Shown here one piece after another: positions 17,813 to 26,947 of a DNA stretch of 64,000 nucleotides; positions within the stretch are counted from its first letter, which is position 1, and each line of letters starts with the position of its first letter. The position numbers and the translations under genes were made by a program. The stretch lies in contig NZ_LT906483.1 in the NCBI RefSeq assembly GCF_900187065.1, forward strand, positions 4,836,001 through 4,900,000, in the 5' to 3' direction. The stretch is from Mycolicibacterium thermoresistibile. Lineage in GTDB: Bacteria > Actinomycetota > Actinomycetes > Mycobacteriales > Mycobacteriaceae. Below the pieces are notes generated by a model. The model worked only from the letters and a program-made list of their open reading frames with translations, had not been told where the DNA came from and did no database searches.

Positions 17813-19096
17813 TCATCCCTTCTCGGATCGACAACTCGCCATCGCGAACTGCTCGAGCAGGTCGGTGGCGGTGGTGAGTGCCTCGTCCGGCGTCGTCGTC
17901 CCCGCCGCCAGATCCCGGGCCCGCCCGAGATAGCCTGGGTCGAGGATCTCCCGCAGGTCGCCGACGAGGCTCTCATAGGTAAGATCGGAAAACCGCCGTC
18001 CGTAACCGACTTTCAACCGTTTCAGCTGCGCCGCCCAGAACGGCTGATCACCGGCGGTCCAGAAGATCAGCATCGGTAACCCGGCGCGCAACCCGGCGGC
18101 GAGGGTGCCGGACCCGCCGTGGTGGACGAGGGCCCGGCATGCGGGCAGTATCCTGCGGAAACGGATTGCTTTGACCACCTTCACCTGATCCAGGCGGTCG
18201 ATCTCGCCGTAGTCGGTCCACCCGGAGCAGATCAATGCCCGCTCACCCAACTCGTCACAGGCGGCCGCCAGCATCTCGATCAGCTCCGCCGGAGAGTTCA
18301 CCGGCATGCTGCCGAAGCTGAAGCAGATCGGCGCCGGGCCCGCGGCGATCCAGGCCGCCACCTCGTCGTCGGCGTCCGTCGAGAGATCGAGTGTCAGGGC
18401 GCCGACGAACGGACGCCTGTCGGACAGGGCGGCCCACTCGGCTGCCAGGCCCGGGAAGCAGACCTTCTCATATGCCTGGATCTCCAACGTGCCCCGTTCG
18501 GTGATGCGCCGGGGTGACGACGAGGTCGCCTTCGGAAGTCCCAGGGCCGACCGTTGGGCGTCCTCGGCCTTCTTGTTCATCCGCCAGATGAACCAGTCGT
18601 TGGCCGCCATGGCTGAACGTGCCAGCCGGCGCGGCACCATCGGGAACAACCGGCCGTGCGGCCGCATCGGGAAGTAGTGCAGGGTTGCCAGCGGGATGTC
18701 GTAGTGTTCGGCGACGTTGACGGCGAGGTCCTGATAGATCTGGCCGGTGAAGAGGATGTCGGCGCCCTCGGTCAGGGCGGTGAGCTCGACGCTCATGTCC
18801 ATCCAGAACGCGGTGACCGGTTCCCAGGCCTCGCGTACCAGCCGGATGGGTTCCCGGATCGTCCACAACCGCCGGAAGAACCGCGACATCAGCGTGCTCA
18901 GGAAGTCGTCATCCCAGAACTCGCGGACATCCGGCCCGTAGCGCACCGCGGACAGCCCTGCCGCCTCCGCGAACCCGATGAGGTTCTCCGGCACGCCGAT
19001 CTTCACGTCATGGCCGCGGCGCATCAGTTCCCGCCCCACCGCAATGGACGGCTCTATGTCACCCCGGGTGCCATAGGCTGCCAGTGCGAATTTCAT
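17813..19096 (-). CDS. GT1-family glycosyltransferase (GPL-type Gtf)
   Basis: 427 aa. The N-terminal motif AAYGTRGDIEPSIAVGREL and the C-terminal FSFGSMP, VHHGGSGT and TAGDQPFWAAQ place it in the same GT1 subfamily as its neighbours, with the Asp-Gln donor-sugar pair intact. It follows the third glycosyltransferase after only 6 nt, so the two are co-transcribed. Like other GPL glycosyltransferases it is expected to act at the cytoplasmic membrane with dTDP-activated deoxysugars. Sugar and acceptor specificity cannot be read from the sequence; paralogy suggests that the three enzymes add successive or alternative sugars. Confidence 0.93.
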   Translation of the reverse strand: MKFALAAYGTRGDIEPSIAVGRELMRRGHDVKIGVPENLIGFAEAAGLSAVRYGPDVREFWDDDFLSTLMSRFFRRLWTIREPIRLVREAWEPVTAFWMDMSVELTALTEGADILFTGQIYQDLAVNVAEHYDIPLATLHYFPMRPHGRLFPMVPRRLARSAMAANDWFIWRMNKKAEDAQRSALGLPKATSSSPRRITERGTLEIQAYEKVCFPGLAAEWAALSDRRPFVGALTLDLSTDADDEVAAWIAAGPAPICFSFGSMPVNSPAELIEMLAAACDELGERALICSGWTDYGEIDRLDQVKVVKAIRFRRILPACRALVHHGGSGTLAAGLRAGLPMLIFWTAGDQPFWAAQLKRLKVGYGRRFSDLTYESLVGDLREILDPGYLGRARDLAAGTTTPDEALTTATDLLEQFAMASCRSEKG

Positions 19097-19102
19097 GGGC
19101 CC

Positions 19103-20383
19103 CTATGCGGTTCCGATGCGGGCGTGGGTTTCCATCAGATCGGCCGCCTGCGCCACGCTCACAGCAGGTTCGGTCATGTGCGCTGCGATACGGCGGGCGT
19201 GTTCGGCATGGTCCGGGGCCAGGATCCGGCGCAGGTCGGCGATCAACGTATCCGCTGTCGTCGCCGAAAGGCGCCGCTTGGTCCCCACTTTCAATCGTTT
19301 GAGCTGGGCTCCCCAGAACGGCTGGTCCCCTGCCGTCCACAGGGCCAGCGCAGGCACCCCGGCGCGCAGACCGGCGGCCATCGTCCCGGAGCCGCCCTGA
19401 TGGACGACGGCCCGGCAGTGCGGGAACACCGCTCCGTAGTTGACGGCGCCGACGACCTTGACGTCCGGGGATGCCGGCACATCACTCATGTCGGTCCCGC
19501 CAGCGCAGATCAGCGCGCGTTCACCGAGTTCCGCACACGCCGTCCGGATCATCCGCACCGTTTCCGCCGGAGACTCCACCGGGATGCTTCCCAGGGCGAA
19601 TCCTATTGGTGGTGAGCCGGTTTCGATCCATGATCGCACCTCGTCCTCGGCGCCGGTGACCAGCTCCATCGTCAGCGCTCCGACGAACGGCCGGCGCGGC
19701 AGCCGGCCCGACCACTCCTCGCGCAGGCCCGGGAAACACACCGCGTCGTAGGCCTGGATCTCGAGCACTCGGCGGTCCGCCACCCGCAGTGACAACGGGC
19801 GTCTCGCCGGCGGCAGGCCCAGTTCGAGTCGCTGTTGTTCCTCCGCCTTCCTGGACAACTGCCACGCCATCCAGTCGTAGACGACCATTCCGGTGCGGGT
19901 CAGCGGCGGCGGTGACAGTCGGAACAGCCGGCCGTTCGGACGCCAGGGGAACGTGTGCAACGCGACGAACGGGATTCCTTGGTATTCCGCGACATTGGCG
20001 ACCGCGGCGTCGTACCCGACGCTGGTCGAGATGACATCGGCGCCGTCGGCGAGGGATACCAGCGTCGCGGTCAGCTGTTCCCATTGCTCGGTGTCCCATT
20101 GCTGGGTGTAGACCGCCGAGGCCTCCTCGCGTATCCGGTTTCCACGCTCGGCGGAGAACAATCCCCGGGTACCGGTTGTCCACAGATTGCGGTACGCCTC
20201 CAGTTTCGGCGCTATCTCGGTGCCGTAGGGCACCGCGGTGAGACCGGCGTCCTCGGCAAAGCCCACCAGGTCGGGCGGGACGGCCAGCCGCACGTCATGG
20301 CCCCTGTGCTGCAACTCGCGTCCGACCGCTACGGAAGGCTCGACGTCGCCACGCGTGCCATAGCTGGCCATCGCGATTCTCAC
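19103..20383 (-). CDS. GT1-family glycosyltransferase (GPL-type Gtf)
   Basis: 426 aa, starting at a GTG (20381-20383); an internal ATG four codons later is less consistent with the paralogues, whose similarity begins right at the N-terminus. It contains ASYGTRGDVEPSVAVGREL, FALGSIPVESP, VVHQGGSGT and TAGDQPFWGAQ; the usual HHGG reads HQGG here. It is the first gene of the three-gene minus-strand operon (two glycosyltransferases and a methyltransferase). A GATAAT hexamer (minus strand, 20443-20448) about 60 nt upstream could be part of its promoter, though I see no clear -35. Confidence 0.92.
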   Translation of the reverse strand: MRIAMASYGTRGDVEPSVAVGRELQHRGHDVRLAVPPDLVGFAEDAGLTAVPYGTEIAPKLEAYRNLWTTGTRGLFSAERGNRIREEASAVYTQQWDTEQWEQLTATLVSLADGADVISTSVGYDAAVANVAEYQGIPFVALHTFPWRPNGRLFRLSPPPLTRTGMVVYDWMAWQLSRKAEEQQRLELGLPPARRPLSLRVADRRVLEIQAYDAVCFPGLREEWSGRLPRRPFVGALTMELVTGAEDEVRSWIETGSPPIGFALGSIPVESPAETVRMIRTACAELGERALICAGGTDMSDVPASPDVKVVGAVNYGAVFPHCRAVVHQGGSGTMAAGLRAGVPALALWTAGDQPFWGAQLKRLKVGTKRRLSATTADTLIADLRRILAPDHAEHARRIAAHMTEPAVSVAQAADLMETHARIGTA

Positions 20384-20632
20384 AGCGTCGCCGCCCTCCG
20401 ACTCTCCGGTGAAATCTGGACTCCCCCAGGATGATGTCGCTCATTATCACTGACCGCGGGCGCGGCTGTGAGCGAACAGGCAACCCTGAGCGGGGGCGTG
20501 ATTTGCGAGAAAACCGTTCAGCAAACGGCAAATTGACTCAATCAACGCTCTGGCCAGCAACGCCGATCGCGGTGGAGATCCGAGCAATGGCCGTCCGGGT
20601 TCATCTCGGCCGCGAAATTTCGGGGCGTCCGG

Positions 20633-21292
20633 TCAGCGCGCCATCCCGAGACGGCGCCGGGCCCGGCGCCGGACTTCCGGGGCCAGGGCGTCCGCGACCA
20701 GGATGTCCGGCAGGAGTCCGGGTTCGGACATCATGGCGCGAAACACCAGTCCGATCGTGACGCCGTGGTCGGGGCGGTCGGTGACGGTGACGGGATCGCC
20801 GGCGCGGACCCGTCCCGGATTGATCACCCGCAGGTAGGCGCCCGGCTTACCGGCGCGGGTGAAGGTGTCGGCCCAACCCCGGATACCGAGGAATGTGGTG
20901 AAGGTCCGGCAGGGCGTCCGGGGGCGGGACACCTCCAGGACCAACCCGTCCGACCCCAGCCGCCACCGCTCGCCGATCACCGCGCCGGTCACATCGACGC
21001 CGAGGGTGGTGAGGTTCTCGCCGAACATGCCGTTTGCCAGGTCGCGGTCCAGCGTCCGCTCCCAGCCGTCGAGGTCCTCGCGTGCATAGGCGTAGACGGC
21101 CTGATCGTCGCCGCCGTGATATCTACGGTTTCCGATCAGGTCGCCGTCCAGCCCGCTGCCCGGCCCGCTGCGGCGGTCACCCGGCGCGCGCACCGCCACG
21201 GCCGCCGTGGTGGGTCGTTTGTCGATACCGGATCGCCCGTTCGGACCATCCGAGTAGCGCTGAGCGATGTTCACCGATACGACAGTCGACAC
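20633..21292 (-). CDS. MOSC-domain protein (YiiM-like)
   Basis: 219 aa starting at a GTG. It shows the MOSC hallmarks: LDGDLIGNRRYHGGDDQAVYAYA in the N-terminal third, then GMFGENLTTLG, and a conserved Cys in SRPRTPCRTFTTFLG, the presumed sulfur or molybdenum-cofactor ligand. MOSC proteins bind molybdenum cofactor and often detoxify N-hydroxylated compounds. It is not part of the GPL operon, being separated by about 250 nt. No partner reductase is adjacent. Confidence 0.88.
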   Translation of the reverse strand: MSTVVSVNIAQRYSDGPNGRSGIDKRPTTAAVAVRAPGDRRSGPGSGLDGDLIGNRRYHGGDDQAVYAYAREDLDGWERTLDRDLANGMFGENLTTLGVDVTGAVIGERWRLGSDGLVLEVSRPRTPCRTFTTFLGIRGWADTFTRAGKPGAYLRVINPGRVRAGDPVTVTDRPDHGVTIGLVFRAMMSEPGLLPDILVADALAPEVRRRARRRLGMAR

Positions 21293-21418
21293 GACGCAAC
21301 TGTACGGCGGCGGGACGTCACCGCCGACTCCATCGGCCGGCGCAACGCCGCCCCTCGAAAGTGATCCCGATCAGATCGGTCGCCAACGTCGCGCCGGTCG
21401 TGTCACAGTGGAGACATT

Positions 21419-21643
21419 GTGTTCGAGAAAGACACCGCACCTGTCTGGCGCGACCCGCTGTCCCTCGGCTGGCAAGCCCATCGGGGGTTGCTGCTGCTGC
21501 GGCTGCGTTGGCACGCCTCATCGAGTCGCCGTGACGAACGGGGAGTCACCACCCTGCTCCGCCCGTCCCGCGTGCTCGGCCGCCTGCCCGTCCGCCCGGT
21601 GCTGCGGCCGCGGACCCGTACCACCGGCCACCGGCCGGAGTAG
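21419..21643 (+). CDS. Small hypothetical protein
   Basis: A 74-codon frame starting at GTG with a GGAG box 5 nt upstream. The N-terminal half (PVWRDPLSLGWQAHRGLLLLRLRW) looks like a short amphipathic or hydrophobic protein; the C-terminal half is Arg-rich and could be fortuitous. It lies divergent from the MOSC gene in an otherwise empty 390-nt gap. I recognise no family and the coding status is doubtful. Confidence 0.25.
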   Translation: MFEKDTAPVWRDPLSLGWQAHRGLLLLRLRWHASSSRRDERGVTTLLRPSRVLGRLPVRPVLRPRTRTTGHRPE

Positions 21644-21683
21644 GGCAGCCCGGCGGCACCGGAGCCGCACCGGTGCCGCAGGC

Positions 21684-22775
21684 TCAACCCGTGCTGACGA
21701 AGTCGTCCCAGTTCGACGCGAGGTAGTCGACGAACCGGGGGCCGACCGCCTCGGCGGCGAGGTGCTCGGCTGACACCGGCAGCGGCGCAGCCCGATAGGC
21801 CGGGTCGGCCAGCACCTGACGGGCGAAGTCGTGGTGGACGATCGCCGCCTTGCCGATCAGGACGAAATCGGCGCCGCTGTCCAGACACCGGCGCGCCGAC
21901 TCGGCATCGGTGATCTTGCCGGCCACCCCGACCCGGGTGTCGCCGCGGGGCAGGTCCATGAACAGCTCGATCAGCCGGCGGCCACGGTGGGCCTCCTCGT
22001 ACGGCTCCTTGAACGCGTCCCACAGCGACAGATCGAGGTAGTCCAGCTGACCGTCGGCCAGCACCTCCCCCGCCAGCGCCCGCGCCTCGTCGAGGACGAT
22101 GCCGTAACGCTCGGGGGACAACCGCAGGCCGAGTTGGAAGTCCGGTGACGTGGCGGCCCGGATCCCGGCGATGATCTCGTGCACGATGCGGAACCGGTTC
22201 TCGGGTGACCCGCCGTACCGGTCGGTGCGGTGATTGTGCCGGACGTCGAGGAACTGGGCCACCAGATATCCGTGGGCGCCGTGGATCTCGGCGCCGTCGA
22301 AGCCTGCCTTCTCGGCCCGGACGGCGGCGTCGACGAAATCCTGGACCACCTGCTCGACCTGCGCCGTCGTCAGCGCGGTGACGCCCTTGTCCGGATCGTC
22401 CCACGGCGCCACGACCGGCAATCCGGTCAGCCGGGCTTCGGCGCGGCGGCCCCCGTGGTGCAGCTGGACCGTGGCGACCGCACCGGCCGCGCGTATCCCG
22501 GCGGCCAGCCGGGTCAGCCCCGGAAGGTGGCGGTCGTGCCACACCCCGAGCTGTCCCGGGAACGCCTGCCCGGCCTGGCTGACGTGGGCCGCGCAGGTCA
22601 TCACCATCGCGAAACCGCCCTCGGCCCGCCGGACCAGCCAGTGGTGCTCGTCGTCATGCAGAGTGCCGTCGGCGTTGCTCTGCATGTTGGTCAACGGCGC
22701 CAACGCCAGCCGGTTGCGCCAGGTGGGCCCGTGCGCGAACCGCAGCGGTGCGGACAGATCGGTCATCGGCACCAT
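21684..22775 (-). CDS. NADH:flavin oxidoreductase, Old Yellow Enzyme family
   Basis: 363 aa from an ATG at 22773-22775 (an ATG three codons later is also possible). FMN-binding TIM barrel: APLTNMQSNADG near the start, QLHHGGRRA, the catalytic/substrate region EIHGAHGYLVAQFLD, the signature RTDRYGGSPENRFRI, and phosphate-binding GADFVLIGKAAI near the end. The length indicates a short OYE without the C-terminal iron-sulfur and FAD domains. It would reduce activated C=C bonds with NAD(P)H; the physiological substrate is unknown. It stands alone, 50 nt downstream of the small three-helix protein. Confidence 0.92.
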   Translation of the reverse strand: MVPMTDLSAPLRFAHGPTWRNRLALAPLTNMQSNADGTLHDDEHHWLVRRAEGGFAMVMTCAAHVSQAGQAFPGQLGVWHDRHLPGLTRLAAGIRAAGAVATVQLHHGGRRAEARLTGLPVVAPWDDPDKGVTALTTAQVEQVVQDFVDAAVRAEKAGFDGAEIHGAHGYLVAQFLDVRHNHRTDRYGGSPENRFRIVHEIIAGIRAATSPDFQLGLRLSPERYGIVLDEARALAGEVLADGQLDYLDLSLWDAFKEPYEEAHRGRRLIELFMDLPRGDTRVGVAGKITDAESARRCLDSGADFVLIGKAAIVHHDFARQVLADPAYRAAPLPVSAEHLAAEAVGPRFVDYLASNWDDFVSTG

Positions 22776-22825
22776 CTCATCACGGCGCCGGCCGCACATG
22801 CCCGGCGCCGGACGGTGATCGCTCG

Positions 22826-23122
22826 TCAGGACGCCGACACCAGCAGTTCGGAGTCGCGGGACAGTTCGGCGCGGGCGCGCCGCTCCACGAGCAACGGGAC
22901 GAATTCGCGTATCGGAGACTGCTCGAACCGGGCGTGGGCGTTGTGCACCACGTCAGCCACCCGCTCGGGCGCGACGTCGGTGTAGCGGGCTGCCAGTCGC
23001 TCCACGACCTGGTCGATCAGCATGGACTCGCTGATTTGCGCCACATCGGGTAGCTTGCCCCACGCCCCCGGGCCCGTCAACGGGATCCACGTCACTTTCG
23101 GCGGCGTGTCGGCCGGGATCAC
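22826..23122 (-). CDS. Small three-helix bundle dimerization domain protein
   Basis: 98 aa. The central 60 residues (ESMLIDQVVERLAARYTDV, VADVVHNAHARFEQSPIREF, VPLLVERRARAEL) form three amphipathic helices as in the actinobacterial three-helix bundle dimerization domain, found singly or fused to other domains in mycobacteria. Role unknown. It lies 39 nt after the MscS stop on the same strand. Confidence 0.7.
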   Translation of the reverse strand: MIPADTPPKVTWIPLTGPGAWGKLPDVAQISESMLIDQVVERLAARYTDVAPERVADVVHNAHARFEQSPIREFVPLLVERRARAELSRDSELLVSAS

Positions 23123-23161
23123 AGTCGCCCCCGCCGACGGTCCCCCGGCGCTCCTCGGCCC

Positions 23162-24115
23162 CTACCGGGACTCGCCGACGACGGCGTGGATGCGGCCCCG
23201 CGGGTACGGCAGGTCGATGCCGTGTTCGTCGTAGGCGCGCAGGATCTCCCGGCGCAGCCGGCGCTGCACCGCCCACTGCTCGTTGGGGCGGGTCTTCACC
23301 GTCATCCGCAGTGTGAGCAGATCCGGGGACAGCTCCTGAATGCCGAGCATCTCCGGCTTGCCCAGCACCTTGTCGGCCAGCGACTCGTCGGCGAGGGCCC
23401 GCTCGGCCGCCTCCACCGCCACCTGCTCGGCGCGGTCCACATCGACCGTCAGCGCCACCGGCACCTCGACCCGCGCCACGGCGTACTCCTGACTCATGTT
23501 CCCGACCCGCAGGATCTCGCCGTTGCGGACGTACCACAGGGTGCCGTCGATGTCGCGGACGGTGGTGATGCGCAACCCGACGGTCTCCACCTGGCCGACG
23601 ACCTCGCCGAGGTCCACGATGTCGCCGACCCCGTACTGGTCCTCGAGCAGCATGAACACCCCGGTGACGAAGTCCCTCACCAGGTTCTGCGCGCCGAAGC
23701 CGATCGCCAGGCCGACGACGCCCGCCGACGCGATGAACGGGGCGATGTTCACTCCCAGCACGCTGAGGATCGCCAGGCTGACCCAGATGATCAGCACGAT
23801 CGACACCGTCGACTTGAGCACCGAGCCGATCGTCTTGGCTCGTTGCTGCCGCCGCTCGGCGATCTTCTGGCTGGTCGCGCCGGAGGACTTACGGTCGCGC
23901 AGCGGCCGCAGCAGCAGCGGCCTGGTGTGCGGATGTCCGTCGGATCTGCCCATGCGGCCGGTGGCGCGGTCGATCATCCGGTGCAGCACGAGCCTGGCGA
24001 TCAGTGCCGCGACGAGGTAGGCGACGATGCGGATCGGCACCTCGATCAGCCAGTGCTGACTCGTCTCCGTCCATTCGAGTGCGACCCAGGTGGCGGGCGT
24101 GAAGCCAAGATCCAT
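23162..24115 (-). CDS. MscS-family mechanosensitive ion channel
   Basis: 317 aa from the ATG at 24113-24115; the open frame continues 63 codons upstream but would overlap the YCII gene. Three predicted TM helices include the pore helix (VVGLAIGFGAQNLVRDFVTG), followed directly by the beta-domain FMLLEDQYGVGDIVDLGEVVG and an alpha/beta C-terminal vestibule ending near HGIDLPYPRG. Small MscS channels open on hypo-osmotic shock to release solutes. It lies between the three-helix protein and the YCII gene, all on the minus strand. Confidence 0.93.
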   Translation of the reverse strand: MDLGFTPATWVALEWTETSQHWLIEVPIRIVAYLVAALIARLVLHRMIDRATGRMGRSDGHPHTRPLLLRPLRDRKSSGATSQKIAERRQQRAKTIGSVLKSTVSIVLIIWVSLAILSVLGVNIAPFIASAGVVGLAIGFGAQNLVRDFVTGVFMLLEDQYGVGDIVDLGEVVGQVETVGLRITTVRDIDGTLWYVRNGEILRVGNMSQEYAVARVEVPVALTVDVDRAEQVAVEAAERALADESLADKVLGKPEMLGIQELSPDLLTLRMTVKTRPNEQWAVQRRLRREILRAYDEHGIDLPYPRGRIHAVVGESR

Positions 24116-24168
24116 ACGTTCGACGGTAGTGGTAACCGCGCCACCGGCCCAGGCGACGGACCCGTTGA

Positions 24169-24588
24169 TCAGGCCCAGACACCCTCCTCGCGGTACCGGA
24201 TCTCCTTCTGGATCCATTCGTTGTCCTGCGGGAAGTCCTCGACGTCGTTGATCCGGCGCACCTCGAGCCGGGCGCCGGGGCCGAGCGGGCATTTCGCCGC
24301 CCACTGCCTGGCCTCGTCCTTGGAGGACACCTCGAGAATCCAGAACCCGTTGAACAGTTCTCGGGCGTCGGGGTAGGGGCCGTCGGTCACCACCGGCGGG
24401 TTCTGGTCGAAGTTCACGACGAACCCCTCCTCGGGGCCGGCCAGGCCCTCCCCGCCGCGCATCACCCCGGCCTTGATCAGTTCCTCGTTGTAACGGCCCA
24501 TCGCCGCGATGATCTCGTCGAAGTCGACGTTCTCCATCTCCTGCCCCGCTTCGGGGGTGGACCGCATGATCAGCATGTATCGCGCCAT
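24169..24588 (-). CDS. YCII-related (DGPF-domain) protein
   Basis: 139 aa. YCII/DGPF fold: MARYMLIMRSTPEA at the start, VTDGPYPDARELFNGFWILEV with the family DGPF-like motif, and a C-terminal RRINDVEDFP. Such proteins often accompany ECF sigma factors in actinobacteria, but here there is none adjacent. An AGTGAGGAG box about 6 nt before the ATG supports the start. Biochemical role unknown. Confidence 0.88.
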   Translation of the reverse strand: MARYMLIMRSTPEAGQEMENVDFDEIIAAMGRYNEELIKAGVMRGGEGLAGPEEGFVVNFDQNPPVVTDGPYPDARELFNGFWILEVSSKDEARQWAAKCPLGPGARLEVRRINDVEDFPQDNEWIQKEIRYREEGVWA

Positions 24589-24660
24589 GGTGTGCTCCTC
24601 ACTGGCTGTTGGTGTTGCGTTGACTGGTTCGCAGATATGGACACCCCGGCAGGGGATTTC

Positions 24661-25200
24661 TCATCGCGGCACGTCCCGCTCGGCCAGTTCCTTCAGATGC
24701 CGCAGCGAATTCACCAGGTGTTCGGGCGGGAAGGGCGGGAACCGCATCGCGCGGCGATCGGCCGCCGGCACCTGCGACCAGTCGTATGTCAGCGTGACCC
24801 GGGTGCCTGCCGGAGCGCCGGGGGCGTGCTGCGGTGCCAGGTCGTAGCGCCAGATCCAGCCGCCGAACTCGACGGGCCCGGTGGCGTCGGCGCCCCGGCC
24901 GGGGATGTGCCGCGGTTCGGCTCCGGGCTGCCAGGCGATCGCGTGCGGCGGGTCGAACACCTCGACCCGGTTCGCGATCTCGTAATGCCGGTGCGGATGG
25001 TTCTCGTGGTACATGCCCATCCGGAAGATCTGGCCGGCCCCGGTCAGCCGCGCACCGTCGACCGGTTCGCGCACCCATCCGGTGCCGTCGATCCGCGCGT
25101 GGGTGGTCGGATCGGCGAGCACGTCGAACACGGTCCGGGCGGGTGCGTTGACGGTGGTGTGGACTGCCAGGCTCGTCCCGGTCGTCTGAATGTCGCTCAT
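24661..25200 (-). CDS. SRPBCC-family (polyketide cyclase/START-like) protein
   Basis: 179 aa. N-terminal TTVNAPARTVFDVLADPTTH and the later GWIWRYDLAPQHAPG and GTRVTLTYDW strands are typical of the SRPBCC helix-grip fold, which binds hydrophobic ligands. It sits on the minus strand between YCII and a FadD gene, each separated by 70-120 nt. The ligand is unknown. Confidence 0.88.
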   Translation of the reverse strand: MSDIQTTGTSLAVHTTVNAPARTVFDVLADPTTHARIDGTGWVREPVDGARLTGAGQIFRMGMYHENHPHRHYEIANRVEVFDPPHAIAWQPGAEPRHIPGRGADATGPVEFGGWIWRYDLAPQHAPGAPAGTRVTLTYDWSQVPAADRRAMRFPPFPPEHLVNSLRHLKELAERDVPR

Positions 25201-25319
25201 ACCGGTACCGACCGGTGGCGGCCCGACGACTCATCGCCGGTTCTGCGTGACTGTGGCGGAATCCGGCGCTCAGAACCGCCACCGCGTCACGTAACGCGCG
25301 GCGCACACCGCAATACCGT

Positions 25320-26891
25320 CTAGCTGTCGTCTCGGACGGCGTCCCGCAGCGGCGCCTTGAGCACCTTCCCGGAGGCGTTGCGGGGCAGGGCGTCCACCAC
25401 CACGACCCGGGTCGGCTTCTTGTAGGACGCCAGCCTGGTCGAGGTGAACTCGATCAGTTCGTCCGATCCGGGCGGATCGTCCGGATCGCGGGGGACGACG
25501 ACGGCGACCGGCGTCTCGCCCCATTTCGGGTGCGGCGCGCCCACCACGGCGACCTCCCGCACCTTCAAATGTTCGGCGATGGCGGCTTCCACCTCGGTGC
25601 AGTAGACGTTCTCCCCACCGGAGATGATCATGTCCTTGAGCCGGTCGACGACGTAGAGGTAGCCGTCCTCATCGGCGCGCACCAGATCACCGGAGTGGAA
25701 CCAGCCGCCGCGGAACGCCTTCGCGGTCTCCTCCGGGTTGTCCCAGTAGCCCAGCATCGTCTGCGGTCCGCGGTAGACGATCTCGCCGACCTCGCCCTGC
25801 GGGACATCGTTCATGTCGGCGTCCACGATGCGGGCATCGACCAGCGGTACCGGCCTGCCCACCGAACCCAGTTTCTCGATCGTGTCGGCGCCGTCGAGAA
25901 CGGTTGTCACCGGAGACATCTCGGTCTGCCCGAAAGTGCAGACGTTGGCGGCGTCGGGGAACACCTCCGCCATCGCCCGCAGCAGCGCCGGCGTCGCCGG
26001 TGAGGCGCCCCAGGAGATGGTGCGCAACCGCAGCTTGCGGTCCCGCACGGTGGGGCTGGAGCACAACGCCTGCCACTGGGTCGGCACCAGGAACGCGTTG
26101 GTCACCCCCTCCGACTCGAGCAGGTCGAGGAACTCCTCGGCGTCGAAACCGCCGGTGGGGGTGATCACCGTGGGATAGCCGAGAATCAGATTGGGCACCA
26201 GGGCGCCGATCGCGGCGATGTGGAACATCGGCGAGGTCACCGCGACCACCTCGTCGTTGCGCACGAAGTTGTAGGCCCGGGTGAGGGTCAGCGTCTGGCC
26301 GAGCAGGTTCTGGTAGCTCAGCATGGCGCCCTTGGGCCGGCCCGTGGTGCCCGACGTGTACATGATCAGCGCGCAGGTCCGCAGATCGTCGGGGCCGGTT
26401 CCGGGGTGCGGCGCGGCCGACGCGACCGCGTCGGTGTAGAGCTCGGCGCCCGGCCCGGCGCCGTCCGGGTCGCTGCCGACGACCAGACACGCCACATCGG
26501 AGCGTTGCTCACGCACCCCGGCCACCAACGGTGCCAGGTCCTGTTCCACCACCACCGCTCCGGCGCCGGAGTTCTGCGCCAGGTAGGCCACCTCCGCGGC
26601 GACCAGCCGGAAGTTCACCGGGACCGCGATCGCGCCGAGCCGGTTCACCGCGACCAGCGTCTCGACGAACTCGGGTCGGTTGGTGAGCAGGATCAGCACC
26701 CGGTCGCCGTGGCCGACGCCCCGGCTCTCCAGCGCGGTGGCCAGCTTGCGGGACCGCTCCTCGAGTTGCGCCCACGTGGTGGTGGCGCCGCGGAACCGCA
26801 GGGCCGGACGGTCGGGTTGGCTGCGGGCGTGTTTGCCGACCTGTTCAACCCAGGTCAGGGCGGTGTTCGGGTGCGGTGTCGAGCTGCTCAT
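25320..26891 (-). CDS. Acyl-CoA synthetase (FadD family)
   Basis: 523 aa, complete ANL-superfamily enzyme. AMP-binding P-loop LIMYTSGTTGRPKGAML, FGQTEMSPVTTV, GWFHSGDLVRADEDGYLYVVDRLKDMI and the C-terminal catalytic Lys region RNASGKVLKAPLRD are all present. It should activate a carboxylic or fatty acid to its acyl-CoA through an acyl-adenylate. Length and motifs fit medium/long-chain FadD proteins rather than FAAL enzymes, since I see no FAAL insertion. It stands without obvious pathway partners. Confidence 0.93.
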   Translation of the reverse strand: MSSSTPHPNTALTWVEQVGKHARSQPDRPALRFRGATTTWAQLEERSRKLATALESRGVGHGDRVLILLTNRPEFVETLVAVNRLGAIAVPVNFRLVAAEVAYLAQNSGAGAVVVEQDLAPLVAGVREQRSDVACLVVGSDPDGAGPGAELYTDAVASAAPHPGTGPDDLRTCALIMYTSGTTGRPKGAMLSYQNLLGQTLTLTRAYNFVRNDEVVAVTSPMFHIAAIGALVPNLILGYPTVITPTGGFDAEEFLDLLESEGVTNAFLVPTQWQALCSSPTVRDRKLRLRTISWGASPATPALLRAMAEVFPDAANVCTFGQTEMSPVTTVLDGADTIEKLGSVGRPVPLVDARIVDADMNDVPQGEVGEIVYRGPQTMLGYWDNPEETAKAFRGGWFHSGDLVRADEDGYLYVVDRLKDMIISGGENVYCTEVEAAIAEHLKVREVAVVGAPHPKWGETPVAVVVPRDPDDPPGSDELIEFTSTRLASYKKPTRVVVVDALPRNASGKVLKAPLRDAVRDDS

Positions 26892-26947
26892 CGGACCAGG
26901 AGTCTATGGGCCGCGGCCGGTGTCGCGCCCTGGCCCTGCCCGCCCGG

